Assembly: GCA_902795905.1 (NCBI GenBank)
Contig: CADBMY010000066.1
Coordinates: 1-12,893 of the forward strand
DNA: 12,893 nucleotides
Source: an uncultured Erysipelotrichaceae bacterium
GTDB lineage: Bacteria; Bacillota_I; Bacilli_A; Erysipelotrichales; Erysipelotrichaceae
Direction: 5' to 3'
Under the pieces are notes generated by a model that saw only the letters and a list, made by a program, of their open reading frames with translations, was not told where the DNA came from and did no database searches. Below, piece after piece: positions 5,551-12,460 of this stretch (positions are counted from its first letter, which is position 1; each line of letters begins with the position of its first letter). The translations under genes were made by a program, and so were the position numbers.

Positions 5551-6846
5551 ATGGCTATCAATTGGGAAGTAAAAGAAAAATCTGTAGGAGAACTTGTCTA
5601 CACGGTTGCCGGTGAAGAATGGCAGAAAGCACAGGACAAGGCATTTAAGAAGATCGCGTCTAACCTGACGATCGATGGATTCCGTAAGGGACAGGCTCCT
5701 AAGGCAATACTGAATAAACGTATTTCGGCTGCTGAGCGTCAGTATCAGGCTGTTAACGACAATGCGAATGCATGGCTGCTCAAGGCTCTGGAGGAAGCAG
5801 GTGTTACACCGATCTCCCAGCCTGAACTGGATGTACGTTCGATCGGCAATGATCAGGTCGAAGTGATCTATCGCTTTGCGGTCAAACCGGAAGTCAAGCT
5901 TGGTGAATACAAGGGTATTGAATATACACCGGAGAATACGGAAGTCTCCGAAGATGAGCTGAATGCCGAGATCAACCGTATCCGTGAGACATTTGCGGAA
6001 TGGGTCATCAAGGAAGGCGAAGCTGAAAACGGTGATACCGTAAATATCGACTATGAAGGCTTCAAGGACGGCGTTCCGTTCGATGGCGGCAAAGCTGACG
6101 GACATGATCTTGTCCTCGGCAGCAATTCCTTCATTCCCGGCTTCGAAGAGCAGCTGGTCGGTGCTAAAGCAGATGATGAGAAGGAACTGAACCTGAAGTT
6201 CCCGGAAGATTACTTCTCCAAGGATCTTGCCGGTGCTGATGTTGTCTTCAAAGTAAAAGTTAACGAAGTTAAGAACAAACAGCTTCCTGAGATCAACGAT
6301 GAGTTTGCAAAGGACTTCAACGCTCCCGGCGTAGAGACAGTTGAAGGTCTGTACGATCTTGTCCGCGGCAGACTTGCGGATCAGAAGAAAGCCGCAGCTG
6401 ACCAGAAAGAAGAAGCTGAGCTCCTTGAAAAAGTAAGTACAGCATCTGAGATCGATATTCCGGATGTCATGATCCAGGAAGAGGAACAGGCAATGATGCA
6501 GCAGTTCGCTCAGCAGATCTCGCAGTATGGCATCTCGTTTGACCAGTGGATCAAGACCAGCGGAAAGACCGCTGAGCAGTTTGCCAAGGGTTACGAAGAA
6601 GATGCGAAGAAAGCTGTCAGATCCAGACTGGTACTTGAGAAGATCGCTGATCTTGAGAATATCAAGGCTGAAGCTGAAGAGGTCGACAAGCAGATCAATG
6701 AACTGATCGAGCAGTACAGTTTCATTACTGCCGAGAATGTCAATGAGTATGTTGACAGATCGCTTGTGGAGCTTGATATCCGCAACCGGAAAGCTCTTGA
6801 CTTCATCAAGGAGAACGCAAAAGCTGTTTCCGAAGAAAACAAATAA
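5551..6846 (+). CDS. tig: Trigger factor (ribosome-bound chaperone and peptidyl-prolyl isomerase)
   Basis: Trigger factor binds ribosomal protein uL23 at the exit tunnel and shields nascent chains. From the chosen start the protein has 431 residues, the normal length. The N-terminal ribosome-binding domain carries the signature GFRKGQAP (43-50). The FKBP-type isomerase domain spans about 161-242 (GDTVNIDYEGFKDG...GFEEQLVG), and the helical C-terminal chaperone arms about 243-425. The start at 5551 (MAINWEVKEK) is chosen because GAAAGG (5535-5540) is well placed and the protein then aligns with the family. An in-frame ATG at 5488 would add 21 residues overlapping promoter P2. Two CIRCE operators precede the gene, which implies heat-shock control by HrcA. 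A hairpin then separates it from lon. Confidence 0.96.
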   Translation: MAINWEVKEKSVGELVYTVAGEEWQKAQDKAFKKIASNLTIDGFRKGQAPKAILNKRISAAERQYQAVNDNANAWLLKALEEAGVTPISQPELDVRSIGNDQVEVIYRFAVKPEVKLGEYKGIEYTPENTEVSEDELNAEINRIRETFAEWVIKEGEAENGDTVNIDYEGFKDGVPFDGGKADGHDLVLGSNSFIPGFEEQLVGAKADDEKELNLKFPEDYFSKDLAGADVVFKVKVNEVKNKQLPEINDEFAKDFNAPGVETVEGLYDLVRGRLADQKKAAADQKEEAELLEKVSTASEIDIPDVMIQEEEQAMMQQFAQQISQYGISFDQWIKTSGKTAEQFAKGYEEDAKKAVRSRLVLEKIADLENIKAEAEEVDKQINELIEQYSFITAENVNEYVDRSLVELDIRNRKALDFIKENAKAVSEENK

Positions 6847-6852
6847 ACACTG

Positions 6853-6880
6853 AAATAAGACGCCGCGCGTCTTATTTTAT
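6853..6880 (+). terminator. Hairpin between tig and lon: terminator or attenuator
   Basis: A perfect 11-bp stem (arms 6853-6863 and 6867-6877, GC-rich at the top, loop CGC) ends in a short T-rich tail (TTTTAT, interrupted by A). The tail is weak for full termination, and only 11 bases remain before the lon Shine-Dalgarno site, leaving little room for a separate lon promoter. Partial termination with read-through from tig to lon is the likely role. A poor promoter-like pair (CTGAAA 6850-6855, TATTTT 6873-6878) overlaps it. Confidence 0.68.
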
Positions 6881-6906
6881 CCAAAAGCATTAAAGGAGGT
6901 GTAAAG

Positions 6907-9222
6907 ATGAGCAAAAAGGCGTATACGTACGTACCGGTGATCTGCACCCGCGGTATCGTCGTTTTCCCCGGTCAGGATGTCATGATCGAAGTCGGCCGTC
7001 AGAAGTCGATCAACGCGATCAATGAAGCCGGACAGGGATATGACAATAACGTATGGATCGTATGTCAGAATGACATCATGGTAGATGATCCCCACGAAGA
7101 GAATATCTACAAGATGGGTACGCTCTGCAGGATCAAGATCGTCAGGCGCAAGGAAGGTTTCATGCGTGTTACCTTTACCGGCATAAAGAGAGCCAGACTG
7201 GTCTATCTTGAAGACAATAAAGATATCATGATGGCTAATGTAGAACCTCTCGACAACATCCAGGGTGATTCGATGGAAGAGATGGCTCTGGTCAGAAAGA
7301 TCGTCGGTGAGTTTGAAAAGGTCGGCAATCTTTCTTCCGCATTCCCGGCAGAGATCGTCAATCAGCTTACCCAGGGCGTCAGTGCCGTTACGCTGACCGA
7401 GCAGATCGCACAGTACTTCCCGCTTGATACAGCTGTCAAGCAGTCACTTTTGGAGACGCTGAATGTCAATGAACGTATGCTGAAGATCATTGCTGAGATC
7501 GAAAAGCAGCGTGAATATACGCAGATCGAAGCCAACATCAATGACAAGGTCAAGGAACATATCGATGACAGTCAGAAAGAGTACTATCTGCGTGAGAAAC
7601 TCAGAGCGATCAAGGAAGAACTCGGAGATGTATCCAACATTACCGATGATACGGCACAGCTGCGTGAGATGATCGAGAAGAATCCGTATCCCGATCATGT
7701 CAAGGAGAAAGCCAGAGAAGAACTGCAGAGATATGAGATGCTGCCGCCGGGAAGCGGTGAAGCAAGCGTATCCAGGTCATATCTTGACTGGCTGCTGAAA
7801 GTACCGTGGTGGCAGGAGACCTCAGATAACGAGGATCTGAAGGCTGTACAGGGTGTACTTGATGAAGATCATTACGGTCTGGAAAAAGTCAAGCAGAGGA
7901 TCATGGAGTATCTCGCTGTCAAGCAGATGACAGGCAACCTGAATGCACCGATCATCTGTCTTGTCGGTCCTCCCGGTGTCGGTAAGACATCCCTGGCCAA
8001 ATCCATCGCAAGAGCGATCAACCGTCAGTTTGTCAAGATGAGTCTTGGCGGTGTCAGAGATGAAGCAGAGATCCGCGGTCACCGCAGAACATATCTCGGC
8101 TCACTGCCCGGCAGAGTTATCCAGGGCATGAAGAAGGCCGGTGTGATCAATCCTGTCTTCCTGATCGATGAGATCGACAAGATGGGTGCTGACTACAAGG
8201 GTGATCCCAGTGATGCACTGCTCGAAGTACTGGATCCCGAACAGAACCAGTTCTTCAGTGATCACTATCTGGAAGAACCGTATGATCTTTCCAAGGTCAT
8301 GTTTATCGCTACTGCAAACTATCTCGAAGGTATTCCTGCACCTCTGCAGGATCGTCTTGAGATCATTGAACTGCCTTCCTATACAGAGATCGACAAGGTG
8401 CATATTGCCCTGAATCATCTGATTCCGAAGCAGACAGCGCTGAACGGACTGAAAGCTTCTCAGTTTAAGCTGAAGGAAAAAGAGATCCTGTACATGATCA
8501 GGCATTACACCAGAGAAGCCGGTGTGCGTCAGTTGGAAAGACTGATCGGTTCTCTCTGCCGTAAGACAGTTCTTGCGATCCTGAATGACAATAAGAAGTC
8601 CGTAACTGTTACGGAAAAACTGATCAAGGAATGGCTCGGCAAGGAAAGATTTGAGTACGGAACCAAGGAGAAGAAGAATCAGATCGGTGTTGTTACAGGT
8701 CTTGCCTATACTTCCTTCGGCGGTGATGTACTGTCGATCGAAGTCAATCACTTTGAAGGCAAGGGCAGACTTGTGCTGACCGGCCAGCTGGGTGATGTGA
8801 TGAAGGAATCCGCTACCATCGCCATGGACTATGTCAAGGCGCATGCAAAGGAATTCAAGATCGATCCGCAGTTCTTTGAGACCCATGACGTACATATTCA
8901 TGTACCGGAAGGTGCAGTACCGAAGGATGGACCTTCGGCAGGTGTTACCCTGACAACAGCTCTGGTATCGGCACTGAGTGATACACCTGTATACTCAGAT
9001 CTGGCAATGACCGGTGAAGTTACTCTGCGCGGCAATGTGCTGCCGATCGGCGGTCTGCGTGAGAAGTCACTGGCTGCCAACAGAGCAGGCATCACCAAGA
9101 TCCTGATCCCGAAGGCTAACCTGCGCGATCTGGATGATATTCCCAAGGCCGTCAAGGAACATGTCAACTTCATTCCTGTAGAGACGATGTCTCAGGTGCT
9201 CAAAGAAGCACTTGTACGCTGA
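6907..9222 (+). CDS. lon: ATP-dependent protease Lon (LonA type)
   Basis: Lon unfolds and degrades misfolded and short-lived regulatory proteins in the cytoplasm as a hexamer. 771 residues, the typical LonA length. The N-terminal substrate-binding domain spans about 8-200, a coiled helical linker about 205-300, and the AAA+ domain about 310-575 with Walker A GPPGVGKTS (354-362), Walker B VFLIDEIDK and the TANYLEGIPAPLQDR sensor region. The C-terminal peptidase has catalytic Ser677 (KDGPSAG) and Lys720 (LREKSLAA), 43 residues apart as in other LonA proteins. The start is fixed by AAAGGAGGTG (6892-6901), five bases before the ATG, the strongest ribosome binding site in the window. It is probably co-transcribed with tig by read-through, and its stop overlaps the engB start (TGATG). 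The lon-engB order is also found in B. subtilis (lonA-ysxC). Confidence 0.98.
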   Translation: MSKKAYTYVPVICTRGIVVFPGQDVMIEVGRQKSINAINEAGQGYDNNVWIVCQNDIMVDDPHEENIYKMGTLCRIKIVRRKEGFMRVTFTGIKRARLVYLEDNKDIMMANVEPLDNIQGDSMEEMALVRKIVGEFEKVGNLSSAFPAEIVNQLTQGVSAVTLTEQIAQYFPLDTAVKQSLLETLNVNERMLKIIAEIEKQREYTQIEANINDKVKEHIDDSQKEYYLREKLRAIKEELGDVSNITDDTAQLREMIEKNPYPDHVKEKAREELQRYEMLPPGSGEASVSRSYLDWLLKVPWWQETSDNEDLKAVQGVLDEDHYGLEKVKQRIMEYLAVKQMTGNLNAPIICLVGPPGVGKTSLAKSIARAINRQFVKMSLGGVRDEAEIRGHRRTYLGSLPGRVIQGMKKAGVINPVFLIDEIDKMGADYKGDPSDALLEVLDPEQNQFFSDHYLEEPYDLSKVMFIATANYLEGIPAPLQDRLEIIELPSYTEIDKVHIALNHLIPKQTALNGLKASQFKLKEKEILYMIRHYTREAGVRQLERLIGSLCRKTVLAILNDNKKSVTVTEKLIKEWLGKERFEYGTKEKKNQIGVVTGLAYTSFGGDVLSIEVNHFEGKGRLVLTGQLGDVMKESATIAMDYVKAHAKEFKIDPQFFETHDVHIHVPEGAVPKDGPSAGVTLTTALVSALSDTPVYSDLAMTGEVTLRGNVLPIGGLREKSLAANRAGITKILIPKANLRDLDDIPKAVKEHVNFIPVETMSQVLKEALVR

Positions 9223-9821
9223 TGCTCTACCATGATGTAAAGTTTATTGGCTCTGCAGTAATGCAGAGCCAATGGCCTGATACAGAGCTTCCTGAGATCG
9301 TCTTTGCGGGCAGATCCAATGCCGGGAAAAGCAGTCTGATCAACAGTCTGGTCAACCGTGCCAACCTTGCCTATACCGGGAAGACACCGGGAAAGACAAG
9401 GATGCTGAACTTCTTTGAAGTTGACAGCACGATGGTATTTGCGGATGCCCCGGGATACGGTTATGCGGCCGGCAGTCAGCGTACATTCGAAGACTTTGCC
9501 CGGCTGATGGACCCGTATTTCGAAAACAGAAAGAATCTGAAAGCCGTGATCCTTGTACTGGATATCCGCAGGGAACCGAATGATGATGATCTGACGATGG
9601 TCAGCTATGCACAGCAGGCGCATCTGCCGCTGCTGGCTGTATGCACAAAGGGTGATAAGCTCAGCCGCAACCAGCAGATCCGCCAGCTTGGCATCATCAC
9701 CAGATCCCTGGGCATCAGAAAGGAAAGTGCTGTTGTTACTTCTTCACTGAAGAAAACAGGCATGGAAGATGTCTGGAATCTGATCTACAGATCAATTGGC
9801 ATTACACAGGACAGTAAGTAG
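9222..9821 (+). CDS. engB: Ribosome-biogenesis GTPase EngB (YsxC/YihA)
   Basis: EngB is an essential TRAFAC-class GTPase that helps late assembly of the 50S subunit. 199 residues, the normal size. G1 GRSNAGKSS (30-38), switch GKTPGKTR (53-60), G3 DAPGYG (75-80), G4 TKGDK (142-146) and G5 SSLKKTG (174-180) are all present. The ATG shares one base with the lon TGA, and there is no good Shine-Dalgarno site near it, so translation is probably coupled to that of lon. The first codons include a perfect 12-bp inverted repeat that could fold in the mRNA. The stop codon lies in the loop of the terminator hairpin that ends this transcription unit. Confidence 0.96.
   Translation: MLYHDVKFIGSAVMQSQWPDTELPEIVFAGRSNAGKSSLINSLVNRANLAYTGKTPGKTRMLNFFEVDSTMVFADAPGYGYAAGSQRTFEDFARLMDPYFENRKNLKAVILVLDIRREPNDDDLTMVSYAQQAHLPLLAVCTKGDKLSRNQQIRQLGIITRSLGIRKESAVVTSSLKKTGMEDVWNLIYRSIGITQDSK
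9246..9273 (+). repeat. Perfect 12-bp inverted repeat with GTAA loop inside engB
   Basis: ATTGGCTCTGCA (9246-9257), loop GTAA (9258-9261), TGCAGAGCCAAT (9262-9273). The RNA would be a stable hairpin capped by a GUAA tetraloop of the GNRA class, starting 24 nt into engB and extendable by two G-T pairs. No T run follows, so it is not a standard terminator. A role in coupling, mRNA processing or protein binding is possible but unproven. Confidence 0.8.
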
Positions 9822-9835
9822 TTACTGTCCTTTTT
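9808..9835 (+). terminator. Rho-independent terminator at the end of engB
   Basis: A perfect 10-bp stem AGGACAGTAA (9808-9817) / TTACTGTCCT (9822-9831) with loop GTAG is followed by TTTT, making a five-T run at 9831-9835. It overlaps the last codons and stop of engB and closes the tig-lon-engB unit. Confidence 0.9.
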
Positions 9836-9854
9836 ATCTGCCGGTAATTTCCTG

Positions 9855-9860
9855 TATGAT
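9855..9860 (+). promoter_or_regulatory. Possible -10 of the acetyltransferase gene
   Basis: TATGAT (5/6) lies 20 bases after the engB terminator, with no clear -35. A start near 9867 would give a leader of about 28 nt. An AGGAGG at 9865-9870 is next to it, but 24 bases from the likely ATG, too far for normal use. Confidence 0.3.
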
Positions 9861-9894
9861 GTATAGGAGGCTGCAGGCAGATACACAGAGAGCT

Positions 9895-10398
9895 ATGAAT
9901 ATCCTGACATTATCGAATACATTTGAACTGCGCATACTGACCGGTACGGATATCCCGGAACTTTTGTCACTTTGTCTGGCGAATCCTCAATACTACCGGT
10001 ATTGTCCGCCTGCACCGGATGAGAAATCACTGTATGCGGATATGCATGCGCTGCCTCCGCATAAAACAGCAGATGACAAATACTACATCGGATACTTTGA
10101 TCACGGTGAACTGATCGCCGTACTGGATCTGATCACTGCTTATCCTGATCAGGATACAGCGTTTATCGGCTTCTTCATGATGAAGAAGAGCCGGCAGGGC
10201 AGAAATGAAGGTTCAGCAATCATCCGTGAATTATGCGTAAACCTGCAGAAAGAAGGCTTTAAACATGTGCGTCTGGGCTGGGTTCAGGGCAATCCGCAGG
10301 CGGAACACTTCTGGCATAAGAATGGATTTCAGGAAACAGGTGTTATCGCAAAGACGGAAAGATACGATATTGTGATTGCACAGAAAGAACTCCTGTAA
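9895..10398 (+). CDS. GNAT-family N-acetyltransferase
   Basis: 167 residues from the chosen start. The GNAT fold is seen from FELRILTGTDIPELL (start of the domain) through the central strand AFIGFFMMKKSRQGRNEGSAII, whose QGRNEGSA loop is the acetyl-CoA pyrophosphate-binding site, to GNPQAEHFWHKNGF, the usual last motif of the fold. The substrate cannot be told; related stand-alone enzymes act on amines, peptides or antibiotics. The start is uncertain. The ATG at 9895 fits the domain boundary but has only weak purine-rich sequence (GAGAG) close by. ATGs at 9856 and 9859 overlap the -10, and an in-frame TTG at 9796 would read through the engB terminator. It lies alone between two terminator-like hairpins. 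Confidence 0.85.
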   Translation: MNILTLSNTFELRILTGTDIPELLSLCLANPQYYRYCPPAPDEKSLYADMHALPPHKTADDKYYIGYFDHGELIAVLDLITAYPDQDTAFIGFFMMKKSRQGRNEGSAIIRELCVNLQKEGFKHVRLGWVQGNPQAEHFWHKNGFQETGVIAKTERYDIVIAQKELL

Positions 10399-10422
10399 TC
10401 TTTTTACTGCTTGTTTCAATAT

Positions 10423-10450
10423 ACTCTTTTTGCATGCGAAAAGGGTTTTT
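10423..10450 (+). terminator. Probable Rho-independent terminator after the acetyltransferase gene
   Basis: A 10-bp stem (arms 10423-10432 and 10437-10446, loop CATG, two G-T pairs, fairly AT-rich) is followed by a T run (10446-10450). It begins 24 bases after the gene's stop codon. An ATG at 10434 that would extend murG upstream lies inside this hairpin. Confidence 0.5.
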
Positions 10451-10471
10451 GCTGTGTAAAACAGCCGAATA

Positions 10472-10480
10472 TGATAGAAT
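10472..10480 (+). promoter_or_regulatory. Extended -10 promoter of murG and the cell-wall cluster
   Basis: TGATAGAAT, identical to the element before the 4755 gene; the hexamer TAGAAT is 10475-10480. No good -35 is seen at 16-18 bp. Seven bases separate it from the ATG at 10488, so the transcript should start at or one base before the ATG. There is no Shine-Dalgarno motif ahead of that ATG. Confidence 0.62.
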
Positions 10481-10487
10481 TTATCAC

Positions 10488-11561
10488 ATGAAGAAGATGA
10501 TCACTGCTACAGGCGGCACCGGCGGCCATATATATCCTGCGCTTGCCTTTGTAGATACATTCCGGAAAACATATCCTGACTGTGAAGTCATCTTTTTCGG
10601 TTCATCCAACCGTATGGAAGCACAGCTGATTCCGTCGAAGGGATTCCGTTTTGTCGGCATGGAGATGTCGGGAATGAACGGCGGTCTTCTGGCTAAAGCA
10701 TCTTCGGCAGTATCTCTGCTGAAAGCGACGGCGAAATGCGTCAGCTTCCTGAAGAAGGAAAAACCGGATCTCTGCGTGGGATTCGGCAATTATATCAGTG
10801 TGCCTCTGATCATGGCAGCCAGGATCTGCGGTATTCCGACAATGATCCATGAACAGAATTCCTCTGCCGGCAAAGCCAACCGTATGCTTGGCAGGTTCGC
10901 GGATGCAGTAGCTGTCAGTTATGCATCCAGTGTCAGGGATTTTCCTGCCGACAGGACACGGATCACCGGCAATCCCCAGGCAACGCTCGCTTTCGAAAAA
11001 GCCGCAGAGCCGGAGATGACAGAACCCTACGGTATTCCTGCAGGAGCTCCGTTTGTCCTGTTTATGCTTGGCTCACTTGGTTCCAGCAGTGTCAGTGCAG
11101 TGATCGATAAGGCACTTGATCTGTTTGATCCTGATTACTATATCCTGATCACGACCGGCAACAGCAATGATTATACATATACGCATACAGAGACGGACAG
11201 GATCCGCTTTACGGAAGCTGTTGACGGTGCCGTGATGCTGAAGCTGTGTTCATTAGCCGTATTGCGTGCAGGTGCGACAACACTGTGCGAAGTTGCGGCC
11301 ATCGGTACACCTTCGGTCATGATCCCGAGTCCGTTTGTTGCCAACAACGAGCAGTATATCAATGCCCTGGATTTTGTCAGGAATCCGGCTGCGGAAGTGA
11401 TCGAGGAGAAAGATCTGACTCCGGAATTACTTGCGGATACAGTTAACCGTCTGATGAAAGATACACAGACAAGAGAGTTGTATAAAAAGAATGCAGCAGC
11501 GATGGGCAGCCGTGATGCTGCTTACCAGATGACGAAATGGTGTGGTGAAATCATTCGATGA
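10488..11561 (+). CDS. murG: UDP-GlcNAc:lipid I N-acetylglucosaminyltransferase MurG
   Basis: MurG adds GlcNAc to lipid I to make lipid II on the inner face of the membrane. 357 residues from the chosen start, close to the family norm. The glycine-rich loop ATGGTGGHIYP (7-17) opens the N-terminal domain; FGNYISVP and IHEQNSSAGKANR match the acceptor side; RAGATTLCE (260-268) and IPSPFVANNEQ form the UDP-GlcNAc site. The usual GGSQGAR loop is changed to LGSLGSSS (194-201). An in-frame ATG at 10434 would add 18 residues, but it lies in a terminator hairpin and upstream of the promoter, so 10488 is preferred. It overlaps murB by four bases (ATGA), which implies coupled translation within a dcw-type cluster. 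Confidence 0.95.
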   Translation: MKKMITATGGTGGHIYPALAFVDTFRKTYPDCEVIFFGSSNRMEAQLIPSKGFRFVGMEMSGMNGGLLAKASSAVSLLKATAKCVSFLKKEKPDLCVGFGNYISVPLIMAARICGIPTMIHEQNSSAGKANRMLGRFADAVAVSYASSVRDFPADRTRITGNPQATLAFEKAAEPEMTEPYGIPAGAPFVLFMLGSLGSSSVSAVIDKALDLFDPDYYILITTGNSNDYTYTHTETDRIRFTEAVDGAVMLKLCSLAVLRAGATTLCEVAAIGTPSVMIPSPFVANNEQYINALDFVRNPAAEVIEEKDLTPELLADTVNRLMKDTQTRELYKKNAAAMGSRDAAYQMTKWCGEIIR

Positions 11562-12460
11562 GTGAAAAATTAACAGATATTCTTTCCCGGTTCGGGGAAG
11601 TTGATACAGATGTACCTATGTCCAGACTGACAACACTGCATATTGGCGGCAATGCCAGCTATGTTGTCAGACCTTTAAGCATGGTCGAATTGGACGGACT
11701 TGTCAAATACCTTGTTCATGAGGGAATACCTTTTAAGGTCTTCGGCAAGGGCAGCAATCTTCTCTGCAGCGACAGTGAGTTTCACGGTGTGATCATCTCT
11801 TTGGAAAAGGGATTCTGCCGTCATTACTTCGAAGAAGATATGCTGGTGGCGGAAGCCGGATGTTCGATCATTGCGCTGGCTTATGATGCCATGCGCAACA
11901 GTCTTTCGGGTCTTGAATTTGCCAGCGGCATACCCGGGACCGTAGGCGGATCCATCTACATGAATGCCGGTGCGTATAAGAGTTCTGTCAGTGAGATCAT
12001 TGACAGTGTGCTTGTGTACAGGGATGGCAAGTTTGAGTGGATCAGTGCCGAGGAGTGTGATTTTGCCTACCGTACAAGTATCTTCCAGAGACATCCGCTC
12101 TGGGTGATCATTGCCGCAAGATTCCGCATGGTCAAGGAAGACCAGGACATGATACGTTCGCTGATGGACAACCGCCGGGAAAGACGGATGAATACGCAGC
12201 CGCTGGATATGCCGAGTGCAGGCAGTGTTTTCCGCAATCCGATGGATATGCCGGCGTGGAAACTGATCGAAGGCATCGGTTACCGCGGACGCAGTATCGG
12301 TGATATTGCAGTCAGTGAGAAACATGTGAATTTCATCGTAAACAAGGGAAACGGGACAGCCAGTGACTTTATTGCTCTTACGAATGAGATCCAGCAGAAA
12401 GTCAAAGAGAAGTACGATATTGATCTGCACATGGAAGTGGAGAAATTCAATTGGCAATAG
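11558..12460 (+). CDS. murB: UDP-N-acetylenolpyruvoylglucosamine reductase MurB (type II)
   Basis: MurB reduces UDP-GlcNAc-enolpyruvate to UDP-MurNAc with NADPH and FAD, the second committed step of peptidoglycan synthesis, in the cytoplasm. 300 residues, and it lacks the extra fold of type I enzymes. FAD-binding motifs: TTLHIGG (25-31), GKGSNLL (63-69) and GIPGTVGGSIYMNAGAY (128-144). Active-site residues: R172 (FAYRTS), S223 (SAGSVFRNP, the proton donor) and E293 near the C-terminus. All are kept. The ATG overlaps the murG stop by four bases. The end overlaps the divIB start by ten bases. Expression presumably comes from the murG promoter. Confidence 0.97.
   Translation: MSEKLTDILSRFGEVDTDVPMSRLTTLHIGGNASYVVRPLSMVELDGLVKYLVHEGIPFKVFGKGSNLLCSDSEFHGVIISLEKGFCRHYFEEDMLVAEAGCSIIALAYDAMRNSLSGLEFASGIPGTVGGSIYMNAGAYKSSVSEIIDSVLVYRDGKFEWISAEECDFAYRTSIFQRHPLWVIIAARFRMVKEDQDMIRSLMDNRRERRMNTQPLDMPSAGSVFRNPMDMPAWKLIEGIGYRGRSIGDIAVSEKHVNFIVNKGNGTASDFIALTNEIQQKVKEKYDIDLHMEVEKFNWQ

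Noticed and set aside
6924..6933. 10-bp palindrome TACGTACGTA at the start of lon
   Set aside because: It is short, has no loop and encodes a normal Lon N-terminus; probably chance.
9796..9894. TTG start extending the acetyltransferase upstream by 33 residues
   Set aside because: It would translate through the engB terminator hairpin and starts within engB; the GNAT domain begins after 9895.
10434..10487. Upstream ATG that would extend MurG by 18 residues
   Set aside because: It lies inside a probable terminator hairpin and upstream of the extended -10. The family's N-terminus begins with the ATG at 10488.
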